This document shows positions 34,204 to 44,200 of a stretch of 64,000 nt of DNA, one piece after another. Position 1 is the first letter of the stretch; each line of letters begins with the position of its first letter. The position numbers and the translations under genes are program-made. A model generated the notes under the pieces. It saw only the letters and a program-made list of their open reading frames with translations, did no database searches and was not told where the DNA came from. This DNA is from Shewanella sp. 10N.286.48.A6 (lineage in GTDB: Bacteria > Pseudomonadota > Gammaproteobacteria > Enterobacterales > Shewanellaceae). The stretch is taken from contig NZ_MCVI01000014.1 in the NCBI RefSeq assembly GCF_002873135.1, positions 122,427 through 186,426 of the forward strand, read 5' to 3'.

Positions 34204-34859
34204 AGGTCGACCTTTTCCATTTCTAATTGCTGCAATGCGATAACTGCTTGGGTGCGGTTTCTCACCCCGAGTTTACGAAATATTGCTGTGGCATGGGCCT
34301 TAATTGTTGCTTCAGATACACCAAAGTCATAGGCGATTTGCTTATTGAGTAAGCCTTCTGCAAACATTTGCAATACCCGATATTGCTGCGGGGTTAAGTC
34401 TGAAAGCTTACTGGCCATTTGGCTTGAAGGATCATCAGAAACGGGGAGTACTTCAGTTCCTTTAGGCAGCCAAATATCTCCTTGAAGAACGCCATCAAGG
34501 GCTTCTTTAAGGGTATCCATAGATGCCGACTTAGGAATAAAGCCTGAGCTACCGTAATGAATAGCACGACTGATGGTTTGGATATCTTCGTGAGCTGAAA
34601 TCACCACCACAGGAATGTCAGGGTAATGGCCACGTAAATGTATTAGCGTAGAGTACCCATGGGATCCCGGCATTTGAAGATCAAGTAAAATGAGGTCAAG
34701 CTCACTGGCTTTATCATCAAGTATTTGTTGCAGCGCTTCAGCACTGTCTGCTTCAAACCAATTGGTACCTTGAAAGGCATTACTTAACGCTTGTCTTAAT
34801 GCATTTCGAAATAATGGATGGTCATCGGCAATAATTATATTTAAGTTATGTAGCTTCAT
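34197..34859 (-). CDS. LuxR/NarL-type two-component response regulator
   Basis: A 220-residue regulator: receiver domain 1-125 with acidic pocket Asp12-Asp13, phosphoacceptor Asp60 (LILLDLQMPG) and Lys in GFIPKSAS; then a LuxR-type helix-turn-helix, LTPQQYRVLQMFAEGLLNKQIAYDFGVSEATIKAHATAIFRKLGVRNRTQAV. No histidine kinase gene is adjacent, so it is an orphan in this window. Its stop overlaps the proposed DUF938 start and a strong hairpin follows 45 nt later. Target genes are unknown. Confidence 0.92.
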   Translation of the reverse strand: MKLHNLNIIIADDHPLFRNALRQALSNAFQGTNWFEADSAEALQQILDDKASELDLILLDLQMPGSHGYSTLIHLRGHYPDIPVVVISAHEDIQTISRAIHYGSSGFIPKSASMDTLKEALDGVLQGDIWLPKGTEVLPVSDDPSSQMASKLSDLTPQQYRVLQMFAEGLLNKQIAYDFGVSEATIKAHATAIFRKLGVRNRTQAVIALQQLEMEKVDLS

Positions 34860-35147
34860 GGCTTTTTAATAGTCTTGTTTGCACGTGAAGAAGATTTAAT
34901 GTAACAGATAAGTAAGATAAAATTCTAGGGTTTATCAAATACAAAGCGGCAAACGAACAATTTAACTCATTATTTTAGACTTTTGTCTAATAAGCTTATG
35001 GGTTAAAGGCATGATTGTACGTAAAAACAGAAAGTAACGGAGCGAAAGAGTCATTCCGTTACTTAAACCTGCTTTTTGATAAGCAACTCGCCATTGAATA
35101 GGGTCAATCACGATTTATGATGGGCAGTTTTTTATAGCAATTTGAGT

Positions 35148-35582
35148 TTATGGCCACACTTGAGTTGGAGCGCGCTGCTCATCAACGGCGACGAATGTAA
35201 ATACCCCGCGTATGGCATGCTCACGCTTGTCTTGATACATATCTTCAAGGAATATATTCACTTCAACTTTAATTGATGTGTTACCGACGTGGATAACGCG
35301 GGCAATTAACTCAGCTAAGCTACCTGCCGGTATCGCTTTTTTAAAATCAATGCGATCAGAACTAACAGTAACTAAAGACTTACGGCAAAAACGGGTGGCC
35401 GCAATAAAGGCGGTTTCATCCATCCACGCCAATGCATCGCCACCAAAAAGGGTGTTGTGATGGTTGGTATTGGAAGGGAAAATTGCTTTAATCACTCGCG
35501 ACTCTGATTGTTCGATTCGCTTAGCGACATCTTCATGAAAACTAAGCTGTGATGTGATTTCTGTTTGACTAGTGGAGGGCAT
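35148..35582 (-). CDS. acyl-CoA thioesterase, hotdog fold (YciA/BFIT-like)
   Basis: A 144-residue hotdog-fold protein. Core segments FPSNTNHHNTLFGGDALAWMDETAFIAATRFCRK and SDRIDFKKAIPAGSLAELIARVIHVGNTSIKVEVNIF are typical of acyl-CoA hydrolases, with the catalytic Asp/Glu on the central helix (WMDETA). It hydrolyses acyl-CoA to free acid and CoA in the cytosol. I start it at the ATG at 35582, with AGG 8 nt upstream; a longer TTG start at 35624 is less likely. It is preceded and followed by spacers, so it is probably monocistronic. Confidence 0.88.
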   Translation of the reverse strand: MPSTSQTEITSQLSFHEDVAKRIEQSESRVIKAIFPSNTNHHNTLFGGDALAWMDETAFIAATRFCRKSLVTVSSDRIDFKKAIPAGSLAELIARVIHVGNTSIKVEVNIFLEDMYQDKREHAIRGVFTFVAVDEQRAPTQVWP

Positions 35583-35785
35583 ATAACGACCTAATATTAT
35601 GCTTTTATGTGGCGGCTTCGCCAAGGTGGCGCGATTATACGTTTAAGCGGGAATAAAGGGTAGCTGTGCGAGGGAGTAGTAGCCTTAGATTAGCAAAGTT
35701 TAATTAATAATATGCACAAGTTTCATGAGCCTCTAACTTGTTTTAGGTTAAATCAACAAGGCCAATAACACAGGTCTTTAGTAGG

Positions 35786-36397
35786 CTAATACTTTAGCAA
35801 TGTGGTACTAACCTGCGCTGCTGGTTTTTCTGAACTGCTTGGGGCAAATATCGTTACTATATATAAACGGTCAAATTCAGATTTTTCATTAATCTCAGTG
35901 CCGGGTTCGCCGCCCAGTAAATTCACCAGTTTAGGGGTGGTATTGCTGTGTCCAACCACTAATACCTTAGCGCCACTATTAAGCTGTAATTGGCTGGCAA
36001 ATTCAGCTAACTCTCTGGGATTATAGTAACTGATTTTGAGGTATTGTGAGTTAGCTGTTGGCAGCGCTGTTTGCTCTGTGCGCTGGTATTGAGTGCTATA
36101 AACGGCATCAAGCTTAATTGCTGATAAGGTATTCGCTAAAGCAAGGGCGCGATTTTTACCTTGTTCTGTTAATTGTGGATCTTCACCAGTTTGTTTTTCA
36201 CCATGGCGAACCAAAAAAATGGTGCTGGTTTTATGGGACGTTGATGCGCTAGCGTTAGACATAGCAGGAGTATTATGGCTATTTACCGCGGCGTTTTTTT
36301 CATTGGCTGTAGCGAGAATTGGCGAACTTAATCCAATGAAAATTATCGATATGATGCTTAACTGAAATATAATTTTTACTGAAGGGTAGCTCATCAT
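35786..36397 (-). CDS. exported histidine phosphatase family protein
   Basis: A 203-residue protein with a signal peptide (hydrophobic segment 8-28, cleavage near ILATA), a Ser/Ala/Asn-rich linker, then the histidine phosphatase domain: the LVRHGEK motif with the phosphorylated His, the second arginine region (STQYQRTEQTA), and VVGHSNTTPKLVNLLGG with the second catalytic His. Periplasmic phosphoglycerate-mutase-like phosphatases act on small phosphoesters; the substrate is unknown. It is preceded by the 14-bp repeat array at 36445-36682, which sits in its upstream region. Confidence 0.88.
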   Translation of the reverse strand: MMSYPSVKIIFQLSIISIIFIGLSSPILATANEKNAAVNSHNTPAMSNASASTSHKTSTIFLVRHGEKQTGEDPQLTEQGKNRALALANTLSAIKLDAVYSTQYQRTEQTALPTANSQYLKISYYNPRELAEFASQLQLNSGAKVLVVGHSNTTPKLVNLLGGEPGTEINEKSEFDRLYIVTIFAPSSSEKPAAQVSTTLLKY

Positions 36398-36444
36398 TTT
36401 ATTATCGCTTTTCGGGGGGAGTTGTTGATTAAGTAATTAACGAG

Positions 36445-36682
36445 AGTCGCTTAATATTAGTCACTTAACCTTAGTCAAGTAACATGAGTCACCTTACATT
36501 AGTCAAATAACATGAGTCACTTTACCTTAGTCAAGTAACATGAGTCACTTAACTTTAGTAAAGTAACATGAGTCACTTAACCTTAGTAAAGTAATATGAG
36601 TCACTTAACCTTAGTAAAGTAACATGAGTCACTTAACTTTAGTAAAGTAACATGAGTCACTTAACTTTAGTCACTTAACATT
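36445..36682. repeat. tandem array of seventeen 14-bp units (28-bp higher-order repeat)
   Basis: The stretch divides into exactly 17 adjacent 14-mers with no gap. All begin AGT, and two types mostly alternate: type A, AGTCACTTAACCTT and variants, and type B, AGTAAAGTAACATG or AGTCAAGTAACATG. Seven ATG-ending B units recur every 28 bp (ATG at 36484, 36512, 36540, 36568, 36596, 36624, 36652). Later pairs are nearly identical while the first and last units have diverged, as in arrays that grow by slippage. It lies in the 392-bp gap between two leftward genes; no ORF runs through it. Confidence 0.92.
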
Positions 36683-36789
36683 AGACTAGGACAGCAATTA
36701 ACGAGACTATTATTACTGTCTTAGCCTAGATAAATAACTCAAGTGGCTAGCGATGGCTGACTTTAAAGAACAGTAGAATGTCCAATAAT

Positions 36790-37869
36790 TTATCCGATGG
36801 AAAAATCTAGTTGCAGGGTGGTTTCTGCTTCAACGGGTTTGCCATCAACAAATTTTGGCGCATAACGCCATTTCTCAAGTGCTTTTAATGCTTCTATTTC
36901 AAAGGATTTCCCACCCTTGGATTTTATCACTTTAGGATTGGTGATAAAGCCATTTTTATCAATCGTTAATGATAATTGAACTAAGCCTTCTTTTCGTTGA
37001 ATCAGCTTTGATCTGGGATAATTAGGGTTAGATCTAAATAGTGGTGTTTGCTCTTGATTAGCTTCCCATGGCGTCATATTTCCAATGGCTACGCAATGCT
37101 CGGTAGCCTTGGTTGGCTCATCTTGCAAGCTGTAAATTTCAACTAATTTAGCGTGAGCACTTAACTCGAAGGGATGGTCATAATCGAGCACGCTGTACTC
37201 TTTAATGGCTTGTAAAAGTTTAGTTTCAGCTTCAGAGTATTGTTTTTCCCAAAGTAATACTGAGCCGAGCAGATAGGTAGCATCGACTCTATCTGCAGAA
37301 TTAGCCGGTAAATGCTGCACGTATATCGTTTCAGCATCAATTAGAAATTGCTTAACTCTAGAAGTATAAAACTCAGTATTCACCAAGCGTTTAAATGCCA
37401 GCATCAAGGTTTTAGCATGTAATAGTGGATTGCCAGAGTCTTCACTAATATTTATTGCTTCATTGAGTAAAGATCTTGCTTGTTTGTTATTTGTAGTGGC
37501 ATCGGCCAGTAAGGTGAGTGGATCAATTAATTCTATATCGTCAATGGCGTCACCATTGGTACGATAAATATCTAAGGCCAATTGGTAAAAAGTCATTGCT
37601 TGTGATTTTTGCGCGTTTTTAGTTAACGCAGTAGCTAAATTTAAGGCAAAATTGGCGCTATTAATATTATCCTCGCCAAATTTGAGCTTACCTAAATCAA
37701 ACGCTAACCGGGCATATTGTAGTTCTAACACCGCATCATTATTTTCTAATGCTAAATTATAATCTTTAAATGCAGTATTAAAATCGCTGTTAGCAGCCAA
37801 AGATGTCACAGGCAAAAGTAAGCTACTAACAAGTACAGCTATGGTTTTAAGAGATGACGATGATTTCAT
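36790..37869 (-). CDS. TPR-containing protein with C-terminal TonB domain
   Basis: A 359-residue exported protein. The signal peptide is residues 1-25 (cleavage near TSLAA). Residues about 30-260 are helical repeats resembling TPRs (FNTAFKDYNLALENNDAVLELQYAR, then AMTFYQLALDIYRTNGD and EKQYSEAETKLLQAIKEY). Residues about 280-359 are a TonB C-terminal domain (LVQLSLTIDKNGFITNPKVIKSKGG, ALEKWRYAPKFVDGKPVEAETTLQ). Unlike a true TonB there is no uncleaved membrane anchor or Pro-rich spacer, so it is probably a periplasmic protein using the TonB-C fold for protein contacts. It ends just before the 14-bp repeat array. Confidence 0.85.
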   Translation of the reverse strand: MKSSSSLKTIAVLVSSLLLPVTSLAANSDFNTAFKDYNLALENNDAVLELQYARLAFDLGKLKFGEDNINSANFALNLATALTKNAQKSQAMTFYQLALDIYRTNGDAIDDIELIDPLTLLADATTNNKQARSLLNEAINISEDSGNPLLHAKTLMLAFKRLVNTEFYTSRVKQFLIDAETIYVQHLPANSADRVDATYLLGSVLLWEKQYSEAETKLLQAIKEYSVLDYDHPFELSAHAKLVEIYSLQDEPTKATEHCVAIGNMTPWEANQEQTPLFRSNPNYPRSKLIQRKEGLVQLSLTIDKNGFITNPKVIKSKGGKSFEIEALKALEKWRYAPKFVDGKPVEAETTLQLDFSIG

Positions 37870-38156
37870 GTAAATCCTTTTAAATAATCAATATTTTGTG
37901 CTTGATATTTTCCTTTAAGCTGGCAGTTTTTTTTACCTGAGTCAAACTTGCAAGCTGTTAGCGGCAAAAACATTGAGCTCATGGGGCAATAATTGTTTAA
38001 GGCTGTGGCGGCAAATCTATTTATAGGTAACAGGTTTTTATCGGCAATTTATGTTGCTATTCCCGCTATCTCTACAATACTTAAAGCTTAAAGCATCATA
38101 TTTTTGTTTTAAAAAGGCAAGGTTGGTTGTTCCAATGAACGATTCAAGGATGAAGT

Positions 38157-39437
38157 ATGTCACCATTTGCAGGCTTGTTAAGAGAGCTCACCGCATCAAA
38201 TGAATCATTATGCATTTGGCGTAAAGTGGTATTTGACCGGATATTTACCACGTTAGCCTTCCTTTGTATTCCCGTTTACTTTACTAGTGTTTATTTGTGT
38301 ATTGTTCAAGGCTTATGGCCGATGGCGATCTTTAATACAGTGGTTTATGCCACCTTATTGCTGATTATTTATAAAAACAACTTAGCAAATAGGCTGCGAT
38401 TCATCATTGGTTGCTTACTTGCCTATATGATTGGAACAGGCTTCTTACTGGCGATAGGCCCAAGTGGTGCCGGTTTTTTCTGGTTATTTCTTTTTCCTCC
38501 ATTAACAGGGGTGTTATTAGGTCGTAATGCCAGTTATTGGGCGCAAATACTCAATGCCATGTCGTTAGTTATTGTCGGTATTTGCGGTTATTATAATTGG
38601 TTGCCTTGGCCGAGTATTGAAGGCTACAACAGTATTATTTGGGCGGTTGTATGCATTAATTTTGTGGCAGCTAATGCCATTCTTACGCTTTCTGTCAGTT
38701 ATTTATTAGAAAAATTATTCAGTTCGTTACAGTCAACATTAACTTCAAGAAGAGCAACTGTGATTGGTTTAGCCAAATTGGCAGAATATCGCGACAATGA
38801 AACAGGCGCTCATTTATTACGTATGCAGCACTATGCCGCGTTATTGGCAAGCCAAAGAGGGTTAGACAAAGATGCGCCTAATGAGTTAACTGGCTCATTT
38901 GTAGAAGAAATAACTCTGTCAGCTGTATTACATGATATTGGTAAAGTGGGGATTGCCGATGCTATTTTATTAAAACCGGGTCGACTAACCCCTGAAGAGT
39001 TTGAAAATATTAAAGCTCACCCAGTGATTGGCGCAGAAGTGTTAGATTCTCTAATTGAATTTGCGCCTCAATGCAGTTTTATAAAAATGGGCCGTGATAT
39101 TGCTGGTTGGCATCATGAAAAGTGGGATGGCAGTGGTTACCCTAAAGGGCTAAAAGGTCTCGAGATCCCATTGTCTGCAAGAATAGTCGCGCTAGTGGAT
39201 GTGTACGATGCGCTGACTTCACCACGGTGTTACAAAAAGCCCTTTAGTCATTATGAAGCGGTAAGAGTGATAGTTGCAGGAAAGGGCAAACATTTTGATC
39301 CAAGGTTGGTTGAGAGCTTTATGAGCGTACATGAACAATTTCAGCAATTATCATTAAGCTCATTAGATGACGATCCCGCTTATACCAATGTTCCTTGTTT
39401 ACAAGCAGTGGAGCCGTCGGCACAAAAAGTGAGTTAA
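38157..39437 (+). CDS. membrane-anchored HD-GYP domain protein (putative c-di-GMP phosphodiesterase)
   Basis: A 426-residue protein. The first 185 residues contain about six hydrophobic segments (from TLAFLCIPVYFTSVYLCIV to AVVCINFVAANAILTLSV) of no named sensor family that I recognise. The HD-GYP domain covers about 195-390: HDIGK with His259-Asp260, KAHPVIGAEVL, His319-His320 in GWHHEKWDGSGYPKGLKG and LVDVYDALTSPRCYKKPF, all metal ligands and the GYP triad present. It should hydrolyse cyclic di-GMP at the inner membrane in response to an unknown signal. AAGGA lies before the ATG. Confidence 0.9.
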   Translation: MSPFAGLLRELTASNESLCIWRKVVFDRIFTTLAFLCIPVYFTSVYLCIVQGLWPMAIFNTVVYATLLLIIYKNNLANRLRFIIGCLLAYMIGTGFLLAIGPSGAGFFWLFLFPPLTGVLLGRNASYWAQILNAMSLVIVGICGYYNWLPWPSIEGYNSIIWAVVCINFVAANAILTLSVSYLLEKLFSSLQSTLTSRRATVIGLAKLAEYRDNETGAHLLRMQHYAALLASQRGLDKDAPNELTGSFVEEITLSAVLHDIGKVGIADAILLKPGRLTPEEFENIKAHPVIGAEVLDSLIEFAPQCSFIKMGRDIAGWHHEKWDGSGYPKGLKGLEIPLSARIVALVDVYDALTSPRCYKKPFSHYEAVRVIVAGKGKHFDPRLVESFMSVHEQFQQLSLSSLDDDPAYTNVPCLQAVEPSAQKVS

Positions 39438-39460
39438 CGTCAGTACAAGTTAAAGCGATA

Positions 39461-39496
39461 AAAAAGCCAGTTAGGTTACCCTAACTGGCTTTTTTA
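39461..39496. terminator. bidirectional terminator between the HD-GYP and aroH genes
   Basis: AAAAAGCCAGTTAGG (39461-39475) pairs with CCTAACTGGCTTTTT (39480-39494) around a 4-nt loop; A and T tracts on both sides serve both convergent genes. Confidence 0.85.
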
Positions 39497-39515
39497 TAAG
39501 TTAATACTTGAGCCG

Positions 39516-40580
39516 TTATTTGGCTAAAAGTGCTTTACGTTCTTTAGAGGCTTGGGCTAAATCACGTAATAATTTTTCTGAGTCTTCCCAATGCAGGCAA
39601 GCATCAGTGATACTTTGACCGTATGTTAATGGCTGGCCTTCAACGACTTTCTGGTTGCCTTCAATCATAAAGCTTTCTGCCATAATCCCTGCAACCGCAG
39701 TGCTGCCAGCGCGCATTTGCGCCATGATGCTATCAGCAACTTTTAGCTGGTTTTTATGTTTTTTCTCACTATTACCATGGCTAAAATCAACCACCATACG
39801 TTGGGTTACGCCAACGGTTTCGAGCTGGGCGCGGACGATTTCAACATCTTCGGCTGAATAGTTCGGGGTTTTACCACCACGTAAAATGATATGGCCATAC
39901 GGGTTACCGTGTGTACGATAAACTGCCATAGCACCATCTTTATCTGGTGAATAGAATATATGTGGTACTTGGGCGGCGCGAACAGCATCGACTGCAATAT
40001 TAATGTTGCCGTCAGTACCGTTTTTAAAGCCAACAGGGCAAGATAAAGCCGACGCCATCTCACGGTGAATTTGGCTTTCAGTGGTGCGGGCACCAATAGC
40101 GCCCCAGGTAATTAAATCGGCAATATATTGACCATTGACCATATCTAAAAACTCAGTGGCAATAGGCAGTTTTAATTCAGTGATTTGCTGAAGTAAATGA
40201 CGCGCCATACGTAAGCCTTTGTTTGGGCTAAAACTACCATCAAGATCAGGGTCTGAGATTAATCCTTTCCAGCCAACAATAGTACGCGGCTTTTCAAAAT
40301 AAACCCGCATCACAATGCATAAGTCGTCTTTTAACTCATGGTGAAGTTTGGCTAACCGCTGGGCGTAATCTAAAGCGGCGTCGGTGTCATGTATTGAACA
40401 AGGACCAATGATGACCAATAAACGTTGATCTTCGCCAGCAATAATGGCTTCAACTTCATGACGTTGCTCAACTAAATAATCGGCAGCATCTTGCGTCAGT
40501 GGGTATTCAGATGCGAGTTGCGCAGGAGAAATAACCTTACATAAAAGGGATGTACGTAGTTCGTCTGTTTTAATAGTCAT
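39516..40580 (-). CDS. aroH: 3-deoxy-7-phosphoheptulonate synthase, AroH-type
   Basis: A 354-residue type I DAHP synthase, condensing phosphoenolpyruvate and erythrose 4-phosphate in the first step of aromatic amino acid synthesis. Motifs: LLVIIGPCSIHD, VMRVYFEKPRTIVGWKGLISDPDLDG, IGARTTESQIHREMASAL, PVGFKNGTDGNI and VVDFSHGNSEKKH. Several segments (KTDELRT at the start, TEFLDMVNGQYIADLI, SPDKDGAMAVYRTHGNPYGHII, GIMAESFMIEGNQKVVEGQPLTYGQSITDACL) resemble E. coli AroH more than AroF or AroG, suggesting the tryptophan-sensitive type. The regulator is inferred; no Trp or Tyr operator was recognised upstream. Confidence 0.9.
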   Translation of the reverse strand: MTIKTDELRTSLLCKVISPAQLASEYPLTQDAADYLVEQRHEVEAIIAGEDQRLLVIIGPCSIHDTDAALDYAQRLAKLHHELKDDLCIVMRVYFEKPRTIVGWKGLISDPDLDGSFSPNKGLRMARHLLQQITELKLPIATEFLDMVNGQYIADLITWGAIGARTTESQIHREMASALSCPVGFKNGTDGNINIAVDAVRAAQVPHIFYSPDKDGAMAVYRTHGNPYGHIILRGGKTPNYSAEDVEIVRAQLETVGVTQRMVVDFSHGNSEKKHKNQLKVADSIMAQMRAGSTAVAGIMAESFMIEGNQKVVEGQPLTYGQSITDACLHWEDSEKLLRDLAQASKERKALLAK

Positions 40581-40707
40581 TCACTTTACCGAGCATGTTT
40601 GCGATGAATTAACATCATATTGCTCGAGATTATAACTAATTAGCAGGCGTTAGACACGGACAAATCATGCAGGTTTTTGAACTGATATCATTTTATTCAC
40701 ATAAGTT

Positions 40708-40741
40708 AGCCGAAAATGTTATGAATTTCACATTTTCGGCT
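40708..40741. other. perfect 11-bp inverted repeat between ppsR and aroH
   Basis: AGCCGAAAATG (40708-40718) pairs with CATTTTCGGCT (40731-40741) around a 12-nt loop, 31 nt past the ppsR stop. It lacks a clean U tract on either strand, so it could be a Rho-independent terminator of poor quality or an mRNA 3'-end protector. Confidence 0.5.
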
Positions 40742-40772
40742 TAACAGTTAAATAACCACAGCGACATTAAAA

Positions 40773-41591
40773 TTAAAACATGTGACGCTTCAGCCCGGTA
40801 ATATCGAGGATTTTAGCTGAAATCTCTTCTACAGAATGAGATGTGGTATTAACAAACGGGATCCGTTCTTTTTTATACATCATTTCTACTTCTTTCACTT
40901 CAATCCGGCATTGTCTTAGTGATGAATAGCGGCTGTTTTCCATGCGGCCTTGGCGAATTTCATGTAAACGTTGGGGATCAATGGTTAAGCCAAATAATTT
41001 GGACTTATTACGTTTTAACGCTTCAGGTAACTTGAGATTATCCATGTCATCTTCAACAAAAGGGTAGTTTGCTGCTTTAATGCCAAATTGCATAGAAAGA
41101 TACAAACTCGATGGCGTTTTACCGCAACGAGAAACACCTAGCAAAATAATGTCAGCTTTATCCATATGTTTCATGGTTTGACCGTCATCATTATCTAAAG
41201 TGAAATTAATCGCATCAATACGATTATCATAAGATTCGTTAGTCGTGCTTTTACCGTGAGTTCGGTTGATCACCGGCGCAGCTTTTATACCCAGTTGTTG
41301 TTCTAATGGCGAAACAAAGGTGTTCAAAAAATCATAATCTAAACCTTCACTGGAGAAAATAATATCGCGAATGTCGGAATTTACGATGGAATGGAACACA
41401 ACGGGTCTTAAGCTTGTTGTAATAAAACTATCATTGATTTGTTGTTTTACCTTTTCAGCTTTAGCAATGCTGTCAACAAATGGAATTGTAAGTGCTTCAA
41501 AATCAACTGGAAATTGGGATAGTACAGCATGGCCAAATACTTCTGCTGTGATCGCGGTCCCATCTGAGATATAGAATACTTTTGGTGTCAT
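40773..41591 (-). CDS. ppsR: PEP synthase regulatory protein (bifunctional kinase/pyrophosphorylase)
   Basis: A 272-residue protein of the DUF299 family, starting [22 protein letters not shown]. The nucleotide-binding loop is [15 protein letters not shown], and [21 protein letters not shown] is the usual end. It inactivates PEP synthase by ADP-dependent phosphorylation of a threonine and reactivates it by Pi-dependent pyrophosphorylysis. I start at the ATG at 41591 with GAGG 5 nt upstream; a longer frame to 41729 overlaps ppsA and is unlikely. It is divergent from its target gene ppsA, 124 bp apart, which is the common arrangement. Confidence 0.95.
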   Translation of the reverse strand: MTPKVFYISDGTAITAEVFGHAVLSQFPVDFEALTIPFVDSIAKAEKVKQQINDSFITTSLRPVVFHSIVNSDIRDIIFSSEGLDYDFLNTFVSPLEQQLGIKAAPVINRTHGKSTTNESYDNRIDAINFTLDNDDGQTMKHMDKADIILLGVSRCGKTPSSLYLSMQFGIKAANYPFVEDDMDNLKLPEALKRNKSKLFGLTIDPQRLHEIRQGRMENSRYSSLRQCRIEVKEVEMMYKKERIPFVNTTSHSVEEISAKILDITGLKRHMF

Positions 41592-41715
41592 TTCAGCCTC
41601 TTGTAGTAATAAAATTACAAATAAAATTATACATTTACGGTTGTTGAGGGGGAGTGTAGAATGCCTCTGCCCTCGTGTGAAGGGGCCATTGAAATAAACT
41701 TGTGGAGAGATAACT

Positions 41716-44085
41716 GTGCAGCAATACATACTCTGGTATCAAGAATTAGGCATGGGTGATGTAAACAAGGTTGGCGGCAAGAACGCGTCACTTGGTGAAA
41801 TGATCAGTAACCTGGCTAATGCCGGTGTTCAAGTACCTGGCGGATTTGCGACTACATCTCATGCATTTAATGAGTTTCTAGAGCAAAGTGGTGTTAACCA
41901 GAAAATTTTCGACATCTTGGCAACCCTTGATGTTGATGATGTAAACGAACTTGCAAAAGTTGGTGCGCAGATCAGACAATGGGTTATCGACACCCCATTT
42001 CAACCAGAACTAGAAGATGCGATTCGTGAAGCTTACGAGCAACTTTCTAGCGAGACTCAAGAAGCTTCATTTGCAGTGCGTTCATCAGCAACAGCTGAAG
42101 ATATGCCAGATGCTTCGTTTGCGGGTCAACAAGAAACTTTCCTAAACGTTAAAGGCTTTGAAGCTGTACTGCTTGCGATTAAGCATGTTTACGCATCGCT
42201 ATTTAACGACCGCGCAATTTCCTATCGTGTTCACCAAGGTTACGAGCATCAAGGTGTGGCATTATCTGCTGGCGTACAACGCATGGTACGTTCAGATAAA
42301 GCGTCTTCTGGTGTGATGTTTACCATGGACACTGAATCAGGTAACAACGACGTTGTCTTTATCACTTCATCATTTGGTTTAGGTGAAATGGTAGTACAAG
42401 GCGCTGTTAACCCTGATGAATTCTATGTTCACAAACCAATTTTAGCGCAAGGGCATAAAGCCGTTGTGCGCCGTAATATCGGTAGCAAGATGATTCAGAT
42501 GGTTTACTCTGATGATGCTTCTCACGGCAAGCAAGTTAAAATCGAAGATGTTGCAGCAGCTGAGCGCGGCACTTTCTCTATTAATGATGAAGAAGTGATG
42601 GAGCTTGCAAAGCAAGCGGTGATCATTGAACAACATTATGGCCGTGCAATGGATATCGAATGGGCAAAAGATGGCAACGACGGTAAGTTATATATCGTTC
42701 AAGCTCGTCCTGAAACTGTTCGTAGCCGTGAAGACGTGCAATTAATTGAACGCTACCACTTAAAATCCAAAGGTGCTGTTGTTTCAGAAGGACGCGCGAT
42801 TGGTCATAAAATCGGTACTGGTGTAGCTAAAGTGCTAGCCTCTATCGAAGACATGGATCAAATCGAGCCAGGTGATGTACTCGTTACTGACATGACTGAT
42901 CCAGATTGGGAACCTATCATGAAGCGCGCTAGCGCAATTGTCACTAACCGTGGTGGCCGAACTTGTCACGCAGCAATTATTGCGCGTGAGCTTGGGGTTC
43001 CTGCAGTTGTTGGTTGTGGTGATGTTACTGACAGTATCAAAAATGGCCAAGTAGTGACTGTATCTTGTTCTGAAGGCGATACCGGTTTCATCTACGATGG
43101 TAAGCAAGAGTTTGAAGTTATTACTAACCGTGTTGATACCTTGCCTGAACTACCAATGAAAATCATGATGAACGTCGGTAACCCTGATCGTGCATTTGAT
43201 TTCGCCCGTTTACCTAATGAAGGTGTGGGACTTGCGCGTCTTGAGTTTATTATCAATCGCATGATTGGTATTCACCCTAAAGCGCTGCTTGAATTTAATT
43301 CACAACCTGCTGAGCTGCAGCAAGAAATCAATGAAATGATTGCAGGTTACGAATCACCAGTTGAGTACTATGTCGCTCGTCTAGTGGAAGGTATCGCAAC
43401 CATTGGTAGTGCGTTCTATCCTAAGAAAGTTATCGTACGTATGTCAGACTTTAAGTCTAACGAATACGCTAACCTTGTTGGTGGTGACCGTTACGAGCCT
43501 GAAGAAGAAAACCCAATGTTGGGCTTCCGTGGTGCTAGTCGTTATATCTCTGAATCGTTCCGTGACTGTTTTGCTCTAGAATGTGAAGCAATTAAACGTG
43601 TGCGTAATGATATGGGCCTTAAGAACGTTGAGATTATGATCCCATTCGTTCGTACCGTTGATGAAGCCGCGCAAGTTATCGAATTATTAAAAGAGCAAGG
43701 TTTAGAGCGTGGTAAAGATGGTTTACGCGTCATCATGATGTGTGAGTTACCGTCTAATGCATTATTAGCTGACCAATTCCTTGAGCATTTCGATGGTTTC
43801 TCTATCGGTTCTAACGATTTAACTCAATTAACTTTGGGTCTAGATCGCGATTCTGGCATTATCAGTCACTTATTCGATGAACGAAATGATGCTGTTAAAG
43901 CATTGCTTTCATTAGCGATTAAAGCGGCTAAAGCCAAAGGTGCTTATGTTGGTATTTGTGGCCAAGGCCCATCTGATCATGCAGATTTTGCACAATGGCT
44001 AGTAGAGCAAGGTATTGATACTGTGTCACTTAACCCTGATACAGTCATCGACACTTGGTTATATTTAGCAGAAGAACATGCTTAA
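41716..44085 (+). CDS. ppsA: phosphoenolpyruvate synthase
   Basis: A 789-residue enzyme making PEP, AMP and Pi from pyruvate and ATP, the entry to gluconeogenesis. The N-terminal ATP-grasp-like domain begins [28 protein letters not shown], with [20 protein letters not shown]. The mobile swivelling domain carries the phosphorylated His418 in [19 protein letters not shown]. The C-terminal PEP/pyruvate barrel ends with [30 protein letters not shown]. The start is GTG at 41716 with GGAGAG 7 nt upstream and no suitable ATG nearby. A strong terminator follows. Confidence 0.96.
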   Translation: MQQYILWYQELGMGDVNKVGGKNASLGEMISNLANAGVQVPGGFATTSHAFNEFLEQSGVNQKIFDILATLDVDDVNELAKVGAQIRQWVIDTPFQPELEDAIREAYEQLSSETQEASFAVRSSATAEDMPDASFAGQQETFLNVKGFEAVLLAIKHVYASLFNDRAISYRVHQGYEHQGVALSAGVQRMVRSDKASSGVMFTMDTESGNNDVVFITSSFGLGEMVVQGAVNPDEFYVHKPILAQGHKAVVRRNIGSKMIQMVYSDDASHGKQVKIEDVAAAERGTFSINDEEVMELAKQAVIIEQHYGRAMDIEWAKDGNDGKLYIVQARPETVRSREDVQLIERYHLKSKGAVVSEGRAIGHKIGTGVAKVLASIEDMDQIEPGDVLVTDMTDPDWEPIMKRASAIVTNRGGRTCHAAIIARELGVPAVVGCGDVTDSIKNGQVVTVSCSEGDTGFIYDGKQEFEVITNRVDTLPELPMKIMMNVGNPDRAFDFARLPNEGVGLARLEFIINRMIGIHPKALLEFNSQPAELQQEINEMIAGYESPVEYYVARLVEGIATIGSAFYPKKVIVRMSDFKSNEYANLVGGDRYEPEEENPMLGFRGASRYISESFRDCFALECEAIKRVRNDMGLKNVEIMIPFVRTVDEAAQVIELLKEQGLERGKDGLRVIMMCELPSNALLADQFLEHFDGFSIGSNDLTQLTLGLDRDSGIISHLFDERNDAVKALLSLAIKAAKAKGAYVGICGQGPSDHADFAQWLVEQGIDTVSLNPDTVIDTWLYLAEEHA

Positions 44086-44133
44086 TATGCTTGAAAAGTT
44101 AGTTTTTAGTTAACTAATTTATCAACATGAACA

Positions 44134-44162
44134 AAAGCCGCTTTTAGCGGCTTTTTTTTTGT
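44134..44162 (+). terminator. intrinsic terminator after ppsA
   Basis: AAAGCCGCT (44134-44142) pairs with AGCGGCTTT (44146-44154), followed by a run of T extending to 44160. Confidence 0.9.
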
Positions 44163-44200
44163 TTATAATGACTTTAAATTACTATAAACAGAAATTGACT

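Noticed and set aside
36398..36789. CRISPR array as an explanation for the regular repeats
   Set aside because: Units are 14 bp without unique spacers and there are no cas genes nearby, so it is a tandem repeat, not CRISPR.
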